The position numbers and the translations under genes are program-made. The notes beneath the pieces were generated by a model, which saw only the letters and a program-made list of their open reading frames with translations, made no database searches and was not told the DNA's origin. Below, piece by piece: positions 8,773-18,800 of a stretch of DNA of 64,000 bases. The DNA is from Castellaniella sp034675905 (lineage in GTDB: Bacteria > Pseudomonadota > Gammaproteobacteria > Burkholderiales > Burkholderiaceae_B). The stretch lies in assembly GCF_034675905.1 (NCBI RefSeq), contig NZ_JAUCCV010000010.1, forward strand, positions 124,001 through 188,000, written 5' to 3'. Position 1 is the first letter of the stretch; each line of letters opens with the position of its first letter.

Positions 8773-9870
8773 ATGTCCTCCACACGCCTCTCATCACCCC
8801 GGCACATCCTCCGCGTTCTGGTCCTTTCCCTGGCCGTATGCGGCACTGCCCAGGCTGCCGCCCCCACACCATTTGCCGTTCAGGCCGTGACGATCACCGC
8901 CGATGGCGCGACCCGCCGCCCCATCGCGCCGGGCATCTACGAGGCCGCCTACAGCCCCGCCACCCAGGCGCTGTACGTCGCTTCTGCTGAAGCCACGACA
9001 GGCACACAGGGGGGCGTTATCTACAAACTCGATCCGGAAACCTTGCAAACGCTGGGCATAACGCATACCAACGATGAGAATTTCGGATTGGCCATGGATC
9101 CATCCGGCAAAACGCTCTACATCACCAACAGCCTGAATGCCGGCGTCAGCGCCCTGGATACGGAAACCGGCCGCATCAAGGCGCAGACCACATTCACTGA
9201 ACGCAGCAAAGACGGATCGGCCTACGGACCTCGCAAAATCATCTATGACGAGTCTCAAAAAGCGCTGTACGTCGGAGGGGTCGGCGATCCAGGTGTCATC
9301 TGGCAAGTCGACGCCGCAACCCTTCAGGTGAAAGCCGTCATCCAGAACGCCGGCAAATGGGTCACCGGCCTATTACTGGACTCGGACGCGCATCGCTTGT
9401 ATGCCGCGAATGGCGGCGGAGAAGTCCTGGTGATCGACACACAGGAAAACCGGATCCTCGAACGCTGGACGCCCGGGGACGGTAAGGAATGGCTGCTATT
9501 GAACCTGGCCCTGGACAAAAGCCGCCATCGTCTCTACGTCACGGACCATTCCAAGCAGAAAACCGTGGCGGTCTTCGATACACGCACCGGCAAGATGACA
9601 AATCGGCTGGATACCGCTGGCGATTCCCTGGATATTCAGTTCGACGCGCAACGGGATCAGCTATATATCTCGCACCGCGAGGCGGGCACATTCAGCATCG
9701 TCGATGCCGATACCCAGAAAACCGTCAGGACATACGACTTGCCCCCCATGCCCAACAGCGTTCTGATCAGTCCAAATCACAAGACCGTCTACGTGACGAT
9801 CAAGACGCCGCCCAACAAGGATTATTCCGCCAGCGGCGCCGGCAGCATTGCGCGCATTGCCCTGCCCTGA
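8773..9870 (+). CDS. Secreted YncE-family beta-propeller protein
   Basis: The 365-residue protein starts with a signal peptide (cleavage probably after 'GTAQA', near residue 28). The rest is made of repeated 'LYVA / VIDT / GK' blades typical of the YncE/YVTN seven-bladed propeller family. YncE-like proteins are periplasmic, are often iron-regulated and are found beside TonB-dependent receptors; their biochemical role is not settled. Here the gene diverges from a TonB receptor across a Fur box and precedes a PQQ-type dehydrogenase by 84 bases on the same strand. The fold is confident; the function is not known. Confidence 0.85.
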   Translation: MSSTRLSSPRHILRVLVLSLAVCGTAQAAAPTPFAVQAVTITADGATRRPIAPGIYEAAYSPATQALYVASAEATTGTQGGVIYKLDPETLQTLGITHTNDENFGLAMDPSGKTLYITNSLNAGVSALDTETGRIKAQTTFTERSKDGSAYGPRKIIYDESQKALYVGGVGDPGVIWQVDAATLQVKAVIQNAGKWVTGLLLDSDAHRLYAANGGGEVLVIDTQENRILERWTPGDGKEWLLLNLALDKSRHRLYVTDHSKQKTVAVFDTRTGKMTNRLDTAGDSLDIQFDAQRDQLYISHREAGTFSIVDADTQKTVRTYDLPPMPNSVLISPNHKTVYVTIKTPPNKDYSASGAGSIARIALP

Positions 9871-9954
9871 ACGGGCTTTCTGACCGCGATCACCGATCCC
9901 GCCCCGGGCTCAATGGGTATAGTGCACAGATCACCCACAAAAGGCGCACGACTC

Positions 9955-11100
9955 ATGAACCGATCTGCCCTGCAGGCCAGTCTGGCGCTGGCCGCCTTAC
10001 TGGCCTGGTCGCCGCCAAACGCCCAGGCCGTCTCACAAAATGCCGGCGTCATTGCACCGGATGACACTGCGCCTTTCACCACCCAGCGCATCGCCACGTT
10101 CAACCGTCCCTGGGCCATCGCCTTTCTACCCGATGGACGCCTGCTGATCACTGAAAAACCCGGCCGCATGTTCCTGGTGACGCAGGCCGGCGCCAAAACC
10201 GCCATCGCCGACATCCCGCCCGTCTATGCACAAGGCCAGAATGGCCTGTTGGATGTCACGCCCTCGCCGGATTTCCGCCGCGACCACTCCCTGTATTTTT
10301 CCTTTGTCGCACCGGACAAAACAGGCGGTGCGCTGGTCTTGGCCCGCGCCCGATTGGAAGAATCTGCCGGCAGCGCACGGCTTGCCGCGCTGGAGACCCT
10401 GTGGCGGCAAGCGCCAGCCAGCCGCGGCGGCCAAGCTGGCGGCATCATCGTCTTTTCGCCTGACGGCAAGCATCTCTTCCTGAGCGTCGGCGACCGGATG
10501 GAGCCTGAAACCGCTCAAAATCCCGATGCCGCCCGGGGCAAGATCCTGCGTCTGAACCGGGACGGCTCGCCTCCCGCAGACAACCCGACGGCCCGGCAGG
10601 CAGGCATCCGCGCACTGACCTGGAGCACTGGCCACCGTAATCCATACGGACTGGCGTTCGCGCCAGACGGGCGCTTATGGGAACACGAAATGGGTCCCAA
10701 AGGGGGCGACGAGTTGAACCTGATCCTGCCCGGTAAGAACTACGGCTGGCCGGTGGTGTCCAACGGCGACCAGTACAGCGGCGCCCCGATCCCCCGGCAT
10801 GATACGCATCCGGAATTCGAGGCGCCCCGTGTCTACTGGACGCCGGTGATCGCCCCTGCCGGGTTGGCGTTCTATCAAGGATCGCAATTCCCCGCCTGGC
10901 AGGGGTCTGCGCTGATCGGCGGCCTGGCCGCGCAGGGCCTGGTCAGAATCGCCTGGGAATCCGATGGCACTGCCAGGCAGCTCGACCGCTGGTCTCTGGG
11001 GGCACGCATCCGTGACGTCGCCGTGGCGCCCGATGGCGCGGTATGGCTGATCCAGGACGGCGCCAATGCCGCTCTGCTGCGACTAAGCCCGCCAGACTAA
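9955..11100 (+). CDS. PQQ-dependent soluble aldose dehydrogenase (YliI-like)
   Basis: The 381-residue product resembles the soluble PQQ glucose/aldose sugar dehydrogenase family, six-bladed propellers that oxidise sugars in the periplasm using pyrroloquinoline quinone. A signal peptide ends near 'PNAQA'. Recognisable motifs are 'RPWAIAFLPDGRLLITEKPG', 'WSTGHRNPYGLAF' with the conserved His, and 'EMGPKGGDELN'. The ATG at 9955 is preferred over a GTG at 9913 because it places the signal peptide at the N-terminus. No pqq synthesis gene is visible in the window, so the cofactor must be made elsewhere or imported. It may be co-transcribed with the yncE-like gene. Confidence 0.87.
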   Translation: MNRSALQASLALAALLAWSPPNAQAVSQNAGVIAPDDTAPFTTQRIATFNRPWAIAFLPDGRLLITEKPGRMFLVTQAGAKTAIADIPPVYAQGQNGLLDVTPSPDFRRDHSLYFSFVAPDKTGGALVLARARLEESAGSARLAALETLWRQAPASRGGQAGGIIVFSPDGKHLFLSVGDRMEPETAQNPDAARGKILRLNRDGSPPADNPTARQAGIRALTWSTGHRNPYGLAFAPDGRLWEHEMGPKGGDELNLILPGKNYGWPVVSNGDQYSGAPIPRHDTHPEFEAPRVYWTPVIAPAGLAFYQGSQFPAWQGSALIGGLAAQGLVRIAWESDGTARQLDRWSLGARIRDVAVAPDGAVWLIQDGANAALLRLSPPD

Positions 11101-11126
11101 GGCGCAACCTGCTGCGCAAAAGCAAC

Positions 11127-11154
11127 GGCCCCATGGCAAATACCATGGGGCCGT
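11127..11154. terminator. Perfect 11-bp hairpin between sugar dehydrogenase and tRNA
   Basis: A perfect inverted repeat (arms of 11 bases, loop of 6) lies between two converging units. On the minus strand, downstream of the tRNA, the stem is followed by a T-rich run, so it should terminate the tRNA transcript. The plus-strand side has no T-run, so termination of the dehydrogenase transcript is less sure. Confidence 0.7.
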
Positions 11155-11164
11155 GCAAATTCTA

Positions 11165-11241
11165 TGGTCGGGGTGACATGATTCGAACATGCGACTCCTA
11201 CGTCCCGAACGTAGTACTCTACCAGGCTGAGCTACACCCCG
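11165..11241 (-). tRNA. tRNA-Pro (anticodon CGG)
   Basis: Read on the minus strand, this 77-base stretch folds as a complete cloverleaf. The seven-base acceptor stem is CGGGGTG pairing with CACCCCG, the D-arm contains 'AGCCTGG', and the anticodon stem CTACG/CGTAG encloses the loop TTCGGGA, giving anticodon CGG. The T-loop reads TTCGAAT and a genome-encoded CCA end is present. It lies 63 bases downstream of ispB on the same strand. Confidence 0.97.
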
Positions 11242-11304
11242 ACGGGGATGCTTCGAAGAAGCACAAGCCGGGTAACCCTGCACCTGCCCCCTTCTCGGGA
11301 ATTT

Positions 11305-12270
11305 TCAACGATCACGCTCGACCGCGAAAGCACAGAATTTTAGCAGAGTTTCGCGGTAAACGGAATTCGGGAAGGCAGACAGCGCCTGACGGGCCAGATC
11401 AGCCTCGGCCAGCGCCGCCTGGCGCGTGTAGTCCAACGCATCGGTGGCATGGATAGCGCGCGCCACTGCTTCGAAGTCAGCATCGCCGGTTTCGATGGCC
11501 CGGCGGATCAGGCTGCGTTGTTCAGCAGTACCGGTTTCCAGCACCCGGATCAAGGGCAAGGTGGGCTTGCCTTCACGCAGATCGTCGCCCACGTTTTTGC
11601 CCAGGGCCTGCACATCGCCGCTGTAATCCAGCACGTCGTCCACCAATTGAAAGGCCGTGCCGATATGGCGGCCATAGGCGGCAGCAGCGGATTCCTGTTC
11701 AGGCGTGGCGCCGGAAATAATGGCGCCCACCTGGGCAGCGGCCTCGAACAGTTTAGCGGTCTTGTAGCGCACCACCTGCAGATAGCGCTCCAGGGACACA
11801 TCCGGGTCGTGGACGTTCAGCAACTGCAGCACTTCGCCTTCGGCGATGACGGTGGTGGCGGCCGACAGCACCGCCATCGCCGCCATGGAATCCGATTCGA
11901 CCATCATCTCGAAGGACCGGGAATACAGGTAGTCGCCCACCAGCACGCTGGCGGCATTGCCGAACACGGCATTGGCGGTATCGCGGCCCCGGCGCATGTC
12001 GGACTCATCGACCACGTCGTCATGCAGCAAAGTGGCCGTATGGATGAATTCGACCACGGCAGCCAGCCGATGGTGATTGTCCCCCTGGTACCCCAGGGAA
12101 CCTGCCACCAGCAGCACCATGGCCGGGCGCATGCGCTTGCCGCCCGCGCCGACGATGTAATCGCCGATCGTGCGAATCAAGACGACTTCGGAATCCAGAC
12201 GGGCGCGGATGACGGCATCAACCGCCTGCATGTCGGACACAATAGGAGCGAACAGTTCAGAGAAATTCAA
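11305..12270 (-). CDS. ispB: Octaprenyl diphosphate synthase
   Basis: This trans-prenyltransferase builds the ubiquinone side chain by adding isopentenyl units to farnesyl diphosphate. Both aspartate-rich motifs are present ('LLHDDVVDESDMRRG' and 'LVDDVLDYSGD'), with 'GGKRMRP' near the N-terminus. I chose the TTG at 12270 because it gives a 321-residue protein starting 'MNFSELFAPI', close in length and beginning to E. coli IspB (323). A TTG at 12309 would add 13 residues that are not family-like. No strong ribosome binding site is visible for either. UbiB, UbiJ and UbiE for the same pathway lie at 47-52 kb. Confidence 0.92.
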   Translation of the reverse strand: MNFSELFAPIVSDMQAVDAVIRARLDSEVVLIRTIGDYIVGAGGKRMRPAMVLLVAGSLGYQGDNHHRLAAVVEFIHTATLLHDDVVDESDMRRGRDTANAVFGNAASVLVGDYLYSRSFEMMVESDSMAAMAVLSAATTVIAEGEVLQLLNVHDPDVSLERYLQVVRYKTAKLFEAAAQVGAIISGATPEQESAAAAYGRHIGTAFQLVDDVLDYSGDVQALGKNVGDDLREGKPTLPLIRVLETGTAEQRSLIRRAIETGDADFEAVARAIHATDALDYTRQAALAEADLARQALSAFPNSVYRETLLKFCAFAVERDR

Positions 12271-12351
12271 GACGGACCCGGATACTGGTGGGTGCGGCGC
12301 CGGCCGCAAAGACCCAGATTATACTTTCCGGATCATTATCAGGAGAACTCA

Positions 12352-13218
12352 GTGGCTGATCCCCAACTGCAGGCGCTCATGGACCGGGCCATGGGCGTGC
12401 TCGCCCAGATCGAAGCCTGGCTGCCGCCGGCCCCGCCCGCCATCGATTGGACCGCCCACGCCTACCGCTGGCAACGGCGCGGCGCACGCGGCTGGCTGGA
12501 CGCCGTCCCCCGCATCGCCCCCATCCGCCTGGAAGATCTGCAGCACGTCGAACGGCAAAAAAACACCCTGGAACGCAACACGCTGGCCTTTCTGCAAGGC
12601 AAACCCGCCAATAACGTGCTGATGACCGGCGCGCGCGGCACAGGGAAAAGCTCTCTGGTCCGTGCCCTCCTGGGCGCCTACGCCGGTCAGGGCCTGCGGC
12701 TGATCGAAATCGACAAATCCGACCTGGGCGACCTGGGCCAGATCATCGAACTGATCGCAGACCGGCCGGAACGCTATATCGTCTTCTGCGACGATCTGTC
12801 TTTCGAGGAAGACGAGGCTGGCTACAAGGCGTTGAAATCCGCCCTGGACGGCTCGGTCGCCTCGCCCGGCGATAATCTGCTGATCTACGCCACCTCCAAC
12901 CGGCGTCACCTGATGCCGGAATATATGCACGAAAACCTGGAGGCTCAGCATCAACCCGATGGGGAAATCCATCCCGGCGAAACCGTCGAGGAAAAAATTT
13001 CTCTGTCCGAACGCTTCGGACTGTGGCTGTCGTTCTACCCCTTTGCGCAGACCGACTACCTGGACATCGTCCACCACTGGCTGGCGTTCCACGGTTGTCC
13101 GGCAGACCAGATCCCGGCAGCCCGCGCCGAAGCCCTGCAATGGGCATTGGAACGCGGTTCGCGCTCGGGCCGGGTGGCGCGACAGTTCGCCCGCGACTGG
13201 GCGGCCCGCCACCTCTGA
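12352..13218 (+). CDS. DUF815-family ATPase
   Basis: The 288-residue protein is an AAA-type ATPase of the DUF815 family, whose role is not established. The Walker A loop is 'GARGTGKSSL' and a Walker B-like 'IVFCDDLSF' follows. A middle segment, 'ATSNRRHLMPEYM', is typical of the family, and the C-terminal lid is short. It starts with GTG at 12352, 7 bases after an AGGAG ribosome binding site; a TATACT -10 element lies at 12320. The gene diverges from ispB and is followed 33 bases later by the Nudix/ThiE-like gene. That pairing is common in Burkholderiales. Confidence 0.88.
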   Translation: MADPQLQALMDRAMGVLAQIEAWLPPAPPAIDWTAHAYRWQRRGARGWLDAVPRIAPIRLEDLQHVERQKNTLERNTLAFLQGKPANNVLMTGARGTGKSSLVRALLGAYAGQGLRLIEIDKSDLGDLGQIIELIADRPERYIVFCDDLSFEEDEAGYKALKSALDGSVASPGDNLLIYATSNRRHLMPEYMHENLEAQHQPDGEIHPGETVEEKISLSERFGLWLSFYPFAQTDYLDIVHHWLAFHGCPADQIPAARAEALQWALERGSRSGRVARQFARDWAARHL

Positions 13219-13251
13219 TCCCCTCACAGAATATTGCGCCTTTGACTCGCC

Positions 13252-14253
13252 ATGACTGATTCCAAACCCTATATTCGCGTGGCCGCCGGCCTGATTCTGG
13301 ATGCCCGAGGCCGCCTGCTGCTGGGCCAGCGCCCTGACGGCAAGGCCTGGCCGGGCTGGTGGGAATTTCCCGGCGGCAAGATCGAAGCCGGCGAAACCGT
13401 CGAGCAGGCGCTGATCCGCGAACTGGATGAAGAACTGGGCATCCATGCTACCCGTGTCTATCCCTGGGTCGTGCATGTGCACGAATACCCCAAATCCATC
13501 GTCGAACTGGCTTTCTGCCAAGTGACGGCCTGGGACGGCGAACCGCATGGCCGCGAAAATCAAGCGCTGGACTGGGTGGACCCCTGGGACATCCGGCTGG
13601 ACGAATCCGAACATCCGGTCGCGCCTGGCGGCGGGTCCCTGCTGCCGGCCGCCACGCCGCCGCTGCGCTGGCTGCGCCTGCCCACCCGCTACCGCATCAG
13701 CGGCATCGGCCATCCCGATCATCTGGCCGGCTGGCTGGCCCAGCTGCGCCAGGAATTGCTGGATGGCTTGCAACTGGTACAGTTCCGCGAACCGCACTGG
13801 GCCGGCGACGCCGGCAGCCTGCAGGCAGCCTTCGAAGCGACGCTGGCCTTGTGCCGGCAACAGGGCGCCCGATGCCTGATCAACAGCTGCCACCCGCACG
13901 CCTGGTGGTCACAGGCGGATGGCGTGCAATTGCGGGCAGCCGATGCAGCCCGCATCCTGCAACAGGACACCCGCCCGCCGGGGTGGCTGGGGGTCTCGGC
14001 GCATACAGAACAGGATATTGCCTGCGCTCAGCAACTGCAGGCCGATTTCGTGGTGCTGGGACATGTGCACCCTACGGACAGCCACCCCGGCATTCCTGGG
14101 CTAGGCTGGGACCGTTTCCGCACACTGGCCATGACGGCCGGGCGCCCCGTGTTCGCCATCGGCGGGCAATCTCTGGACACGCTGGAAGCCTCTCGCCGCA
14201 ACGCAGCCCACGGGATCGCGGCCCTGAGCGGATCGCTCTTCGAAGCCGGCTGA
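13252..14253 (+). CDS. Nudix (MutT-like) / ThiE-like fusion protein
   Basis: This 333-residue protein has two domains. Residues 1-130 form a MutT-type Nudix hydrolase with a complete box ('GGKIEAGETVEQALIREL', then 'DEELG'), expected to remove oxidised nucleotides such as 8-oxo-dGTP. Residues 145-333 resemble thiamine phosphate synthase, including 'FVVLGHVHPT' and 'PVFAIGGQSL'. Several ThiE active-site motifs are altered: the family's 'IND' reads 'INS', and 'HLGQ-D' reads 'QLRAAD'. The second domain may therefore be non-catalytic or changed in function. This fusion is common in beta- and gammaproteobacteria. The start ATG is at 13252. Confidence 0.88.
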   Translation: MTDSKPYIRVAAGLILDARGRLLLGQRPDGKAWPGWWEFPGGKIEAGETVEQALIRELDEELGIHATRVYPWVVHVHEYPKSIVELAFCQVTAWDGEPHGRENQALDWVDPWDIRLDESEHPVAPGGGSLLPAATPPLRWLRLPTRYRISGIGHPDHLAGWLAQLRQELLDGLQLVQFREPHWAGDAGSLQAAFEATLALCRQQGARCLINSCHPHAWWSQADGVQLRAADAARILQQDTRPPGWLGVSAHTEQDIACAQQLQADFVVLGHVHPTDSHPGIPGLGWDRFRTLAMTAGRPVFAIGGQSLDTLEASRRNAAHGIAALSGSLFEAG

Positions 14254-14280
14254 TCAGGCCACGCCCCCGCTGAGTCGGGC

Positions 14281-15828
14281 TCAGGGCTCTGCACCCACGC
14301 CAGGCGCCTGCCTGGCCGCTGCAGGCGCATCCCCCGCCGCCACAGGCTCGACATAGCCGCCGCCCAGCGCCGCCGCCAATTGGACGGTAGCGCTCAAACG
14401 CTGCAACTGCAGATCGAGTGCATTCTGTTCGGCGCTCAGTGCGCTGGTCTGTGCCTGCACCACGTTCAGGTAGTCCACCAGCCCTGCCTGGTACTGGTTC
14501 AGGACCTGTCGCAGAGTCTCACGGGCCGCCGCCAGGGCACGGTTCTGGGCAGCCTGTTCATGGACCAGCGCCTGCGACTGCACCAGGGCGTCCTCGACCT
14601 CGCGCAGCGCATCCAGCACGGTCTTGCGGTACTGCGCCGCCTGCGCATCATAGGCCGCCCGCGCAGCATCCAGGGCGGCGCTGCGCGCGCCCCCATCGAA
14701 CAGGCTCAGCGCCAGACTGGGACCCAGCGTCCAGAACCGGGCCGGGGCCATGATCCACGAGGCGAATTCGCCGGCCCGGTAGCCGCCCTGGGCGTCCAGC
14801 GTCAGGTCTGGAAACCAGGCTGCCTGGGCAACGCCGATCTTGGCATTGGCCTGGGCCGCACGCCGTTCGGCCGCCGCCACATCCGGGCGCTGCTGCAGCA
14901 ACGCCGAAGGCACCCCCACAGGGACCGGCGGCACGCCCGGCAAACCGGCCCCCGCCGGCATCTGAAAGCCTGCAGGAACCTGCCCCAGCAGGATGGACAG
15001 GGCATGCACCTGCTGTTCCCGCTGCCACCCCAGGCGAATGCGCTGCACCCGTGCCTGATCCAGCTGGGCCGAGGCGGCAGCCACGTCCGCCGACGACGCC
15101 ACCCCTGCGGCATACCGATTGCGCGTCATCTGCAGCGCACGCTCATATTCATCCAAGGTACGGGCCAGCAGCTCGTCCTGGCGCTGGCTGGCCCGCACGC
15201 CGAAATACGTCTGCGCCAGCGTCGACTGCAGACTCAGGCGCATGGCGGCCAGGTCAGCGGCGCTGGCCTGTTCACCGGCGCGAGCCGCCTCGACCGTGCG
15301 ACGCACCCGGCCCCACAGATCCACTTCCCAGCTGACGCTGCCCGACAGCGAATAATTGGTCGCCGGGTTATTGGCGCTGGAAATCCCCTGCCCGGCCCGG
15401 CTGGCGGATGCCGCCGCACTCAACGATGGCAACAACCCCGCCCGCGCGGACCCCAAAGCGGCTTGCGCCTGGCGATACTGGGCTTCGGCCTGCGCGATGT
15501 CCAGATTTCCGGCCGGCAGACGTGCCATCAGCCCATCCAGGCCGGCATCGCCGAACGTGACCCACCAGTCGGCAGCCAAATCCGAGCCACCCGGCTGGGC
15601 AGGACGCCACTGCCCTTGCGGGGCATGCGCATAGGCCGCGCCGACATCCTGGGCAGGCCGTTGATAGTCAGGGCCGACCGCGCATGCGCCCAGCGTCAGG
15701 CTGAGCGCCAACATCAGTCCCAGGCGGCCGGCGCGAACAGCGCAATCGCGACGGACCTGCCGGCAGGCCCCAGGCGGCGGGGCAGCCACCCTGCCAGTCG
15801 CAGAAACGTTCAAACAGAGGTCAAACAT
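14281..15828 (-). CDS. RND pump outer-membrane factor lipoprotein (NodT family)
   Basis: This is the outer-membrane exit duct of the pump encoded upstream. The family signature 'AVGPDYQRP' directly follows a lipobox 'LGAC', and two outer-membrane efflux protein repeats follow. The ATG at 15828 overlaps the end of the preceding pump gene by 8 bases (ATGTTTGA), which suggests translational coupling. However, it places about 49 residues before the lipobox cysteine, so the true start may lie further in. The C-terminus is Ala/Pro-rich. It is the last gene of the mdtABC-type operon. Confidence 0.9.
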   Translation of the reverse strand: MFDLCLNVSATGRVAAPPPGACRQVRRDCAVRAGRLGLMLALSLTLGACAVGPDYQRPAQDVGAAYAHAPQGQWRPAQPGGSDLAADWWVTFGDAGLDGLMARLPAGNLDIAQAEAQYRQAQAALGSARAGLLPSLSAAASASRAGQGISSANNPATNYSLSGSVSWEVDLWGRVRRTVEAARAGEQASAADLAAMRLSLQSTLAQTYFGVRASQRQDELLARTLDEYERALQMTRNRYAAGVASSADVAAASAQLDQARVQRIRLGWQREQQVHALSILLGQVPAGFQMPAGAGLPGVPPVPVGVPSALLQQRPDVAAAERRAAQANAKIGVAQAAWFPDLTLDAQGGYRAGEFASWIMAPARFWTLGPSLALSLFDGGARSAALDAARAAYDAQAAQYRKTVLDALREVEDALVQSQALVHEQAAQNRALAAARETLRQVLNQYQAGLVDYLNVVQAQTSALSAEQNALDLQLQRLSATVQLAAALGGGYVEPVAAGDAPAAARQAPGVGAEP

Positions 15829-18800
15829 GCGGCACCATATTCCGAAGAGGATCGGCCAAACGGCGCGAACCCCGCAGGCGGTCCAGGCTCAGGTAGACCA
15901 CCGGCGTCGTGTACAAGGTAAGGATCTGGCTGACCAACAGGCCGCCCAGTATCGTCAGACCCAAAGGCTGGCGCATTTCCACGCCCGCCCCGGTCGCCAG
16001 CAATAAGGGCAGCGCCCCCAGCATGGCCGACAGCGTCGTCATCAAAATGGGGCGCAGGCGCGCCAGGCACGCCCGATAGATCGCCTCGCGCGGGTCCAGG
16101 CCCTCGCGGCGCTGGGCCTGCAAGGCAAAATCCACCATCATGATGGCATTCTTTTTCACGATACCGATCAGCAAAAACACGCCGATCAGGGCGATCAGGG
16201 TGAATTCCATATTGACCAGCCGCAACGCCAGCAAGGCGCCGATCCCGGCGGACGGCAGCGTCGACAGGATGGTGATCGGATGCAGCAAGCTTTCATACAA
16301 CATACCCAACACCAGATACATGGCCACCAGAGCCGCCGCCAGCATCCAGGGCTGCTGAGCCACGGCGTTGCGCATCAGGCCGGAACTCTGGTCCAGGCCG
16401 GCCTGCAGCTCCTGGGTCGGCAGACCCGTGCGCGCCACGGCCTGATCGATGGCGCTCAAGGCCTGATCCAACGATATCCCGGGCGCCAGTCCAAAGGAAA
16501 TGGAATCGGCCGCCAGCAGGCCGTCATGATTGACGGCGCGAGGCGCCGTGCCTTCCACGATCCGGGTAAAAGCCGTCAAGGGGACCCGCTCCCCCTGGGC
16601 ATTGAGCACCTGCAAGGCCTGCAGGGAATGCGTGTCCTGGGCATACTGAGGCTGCACCCCCATCACCACATGATATTGGTTCAAGGCGCCATACAGCACG
16701 GCGACCTGGCGCTGGCTGAACGCGTTGTTCAGCACGCCGGCCAGATCCGACATCTTCACCCCCAGACGTTGCGCCGCATCCCGGTCCACCTGCAATTCCA
16801 GGCGTCGTCCTTTGTCCTCGACATCGTCATCGACATCGACCAGTTCCGGCAAGCCGGCCAGCACAGTGCGCACCTGCAGCAACCATTGATTCAACAAGGC
16901 CAGATCGCTGCCCATCAGCTGATAGGAATAGGAGCCCGAACGGGAAGAATGCCCCACAAAAATATCCTGCTGGGGCACCAGAAACATCCGCGCCCCCGGC
17001 GTATGTTCAAACCGCGGTCGCAAACGATTGACCAGTTGGGCGGCGCTGACATCGCGCTGATCCAGAGGCTTGAGCTGGATCTGAATGAAACTGGAATTAC
17101 TGCCGCCACGCCCGCCGGCGGTGGCCGTGACCGTATCCACCGCCGGGTCCGACAGCAGCACCTTGCGAAACGCATCCAGGCGCTGCTGGGTTTCCTCGAA
17201 TGACGTCCCGGTATCCACACGGAAGAACCCCATCAACTGCCCCGTATCCTGTTGGGGGAAAAACCCTTTGGGCACGCTGATATACAGATAGACATTCAAG
17301 CCGATCGTCGCCAGCAACAGCAGCAGGACCAGGCGGGAATGATCCAGCGCCCAGCGCAGAGACGTCGAATACGCCTGCAGGCAGGATGCGCCCACCCGCT
17401 GCGACCACCGCGCCAGCAGGTTGCGGCGCACCGGCTGGTCCACCGGCGTCACGCGCAGCAGACGCGCAGCCATCACCGGCGTCAGGGTGATGGAAATCAG
17501 CAGCGACACGCCGATGGCCGCCGACAGGGTCACGGCGAATTCCTCGAACAACCGCCCTACCAGGCCGCCCACCAGCCACAAGGGGATGAAAACGGCGATC
17601 AGCGACACACTCATGGCCAGGACGGTGAAACCGACCTCGGCGCCCCCGCGCAAGGCGGCGCGGGCCGGCCGCATGCCGCGTTCGATATGGCGCATGATGT
17701 TTTCCAGCACCACGATGGCATCGTCCACCACGAAACCGGTCGCCACGATCAGCGCCATCAGGGAAATGCTGTTCAAACTGAAGCCGAACCACCACATCAG
17801 ACTGAAGGTGCTGATCAGCGAAGCCGGCACGGCGATCGCCGGGATCAGGGCGGCGCGCCAATTGCCCAAAAAGGCAAACACCACTGCCACCACCAGGATG
17901 ACCGACAGCACCAGCGTCAATTCGGCCTCGGACAGCGAGGCCCGGATACTGGGGGTGCGGTCCTGAGCGATGGTCAAGCGTACCTGTTCCGGCAACAACG
18001 CTTGAAAAGCCGGCAGCAGTTCCCGCACCGCATCGACCGTATCGATGATGTTGGCGTCGCTCTGACGACGGATGATCAACAGCACCGCAGGCCGGTCATT
18101 GAAATAGCCGACCTGATTGGTATCTTCGACCGAGTCCTGCACCTGCGCCACATCGGCCAGACGCACCGGACGGCCATCTTTCCAGGCGACGATCAGCGGC
18201 GCGTAATCAGCGGCCTTGCGCAGCTGGGCATTGGCGCGGATCTGCCACTGCTGCTCGCCTAAGCGCACCAGCCCGCCGGGCCGCAGGGAATTGACGTCCT
18301 GCAGCACCTGGCGCACCCGATCCAGCGGCACTCCCATGGATTCCAGGGCGCGCGGGTCCAGCAGCACGCGCACGGCAGGCAGAGAACTGCCGCCCACCGT
18401 CACCTGTCCCACGCCGCCGACCTGGGACAGTTTCTGCGCCAGCACGGTGGATGCCAGATCGTAGAGTTCCCCCTGCGTCGCCGTATCCGAGGTCAGCGCC
18501 AGCGTCATGATGGGCGAGGACGAAGAATTCACCTTGCGGTAGACGGGATTGCCGCGCATCCCCGAAGGCAGCAGGGGCCGTGCCGCGTTGATCGCAGCCT
18601 GCACATCGCGGGCCGCGCTGTTGATGTCTCGATCCAGCTCGAACATCAGGGAAATCGTGGTCTGCCCTTCGCTGTTGCGCGAACTCATGCTGTCCACCCC
18701 GGCGATCGCGCCCAGGGATTGCTCCAGCGGCATGGCCACGCTGGAAGCCATGGTCTCGGGACTGGCGCCCGGCAGGGACGCGGACACCGAAATCATGGGG

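Noticed and set aside
11165..11241. Attachment site or island boundary at tRNA-Pro
   Set aside because: No integrase, direct repeat of the tRNA 3' end, or composition shift is found beside it.
11449..12351. Upstream extension of the DUF815 ATPase
   Set aside because: It runs antisense through ispB, and a GTG at 12352 with an AGGAG ribosome binding site gives the family-like start.
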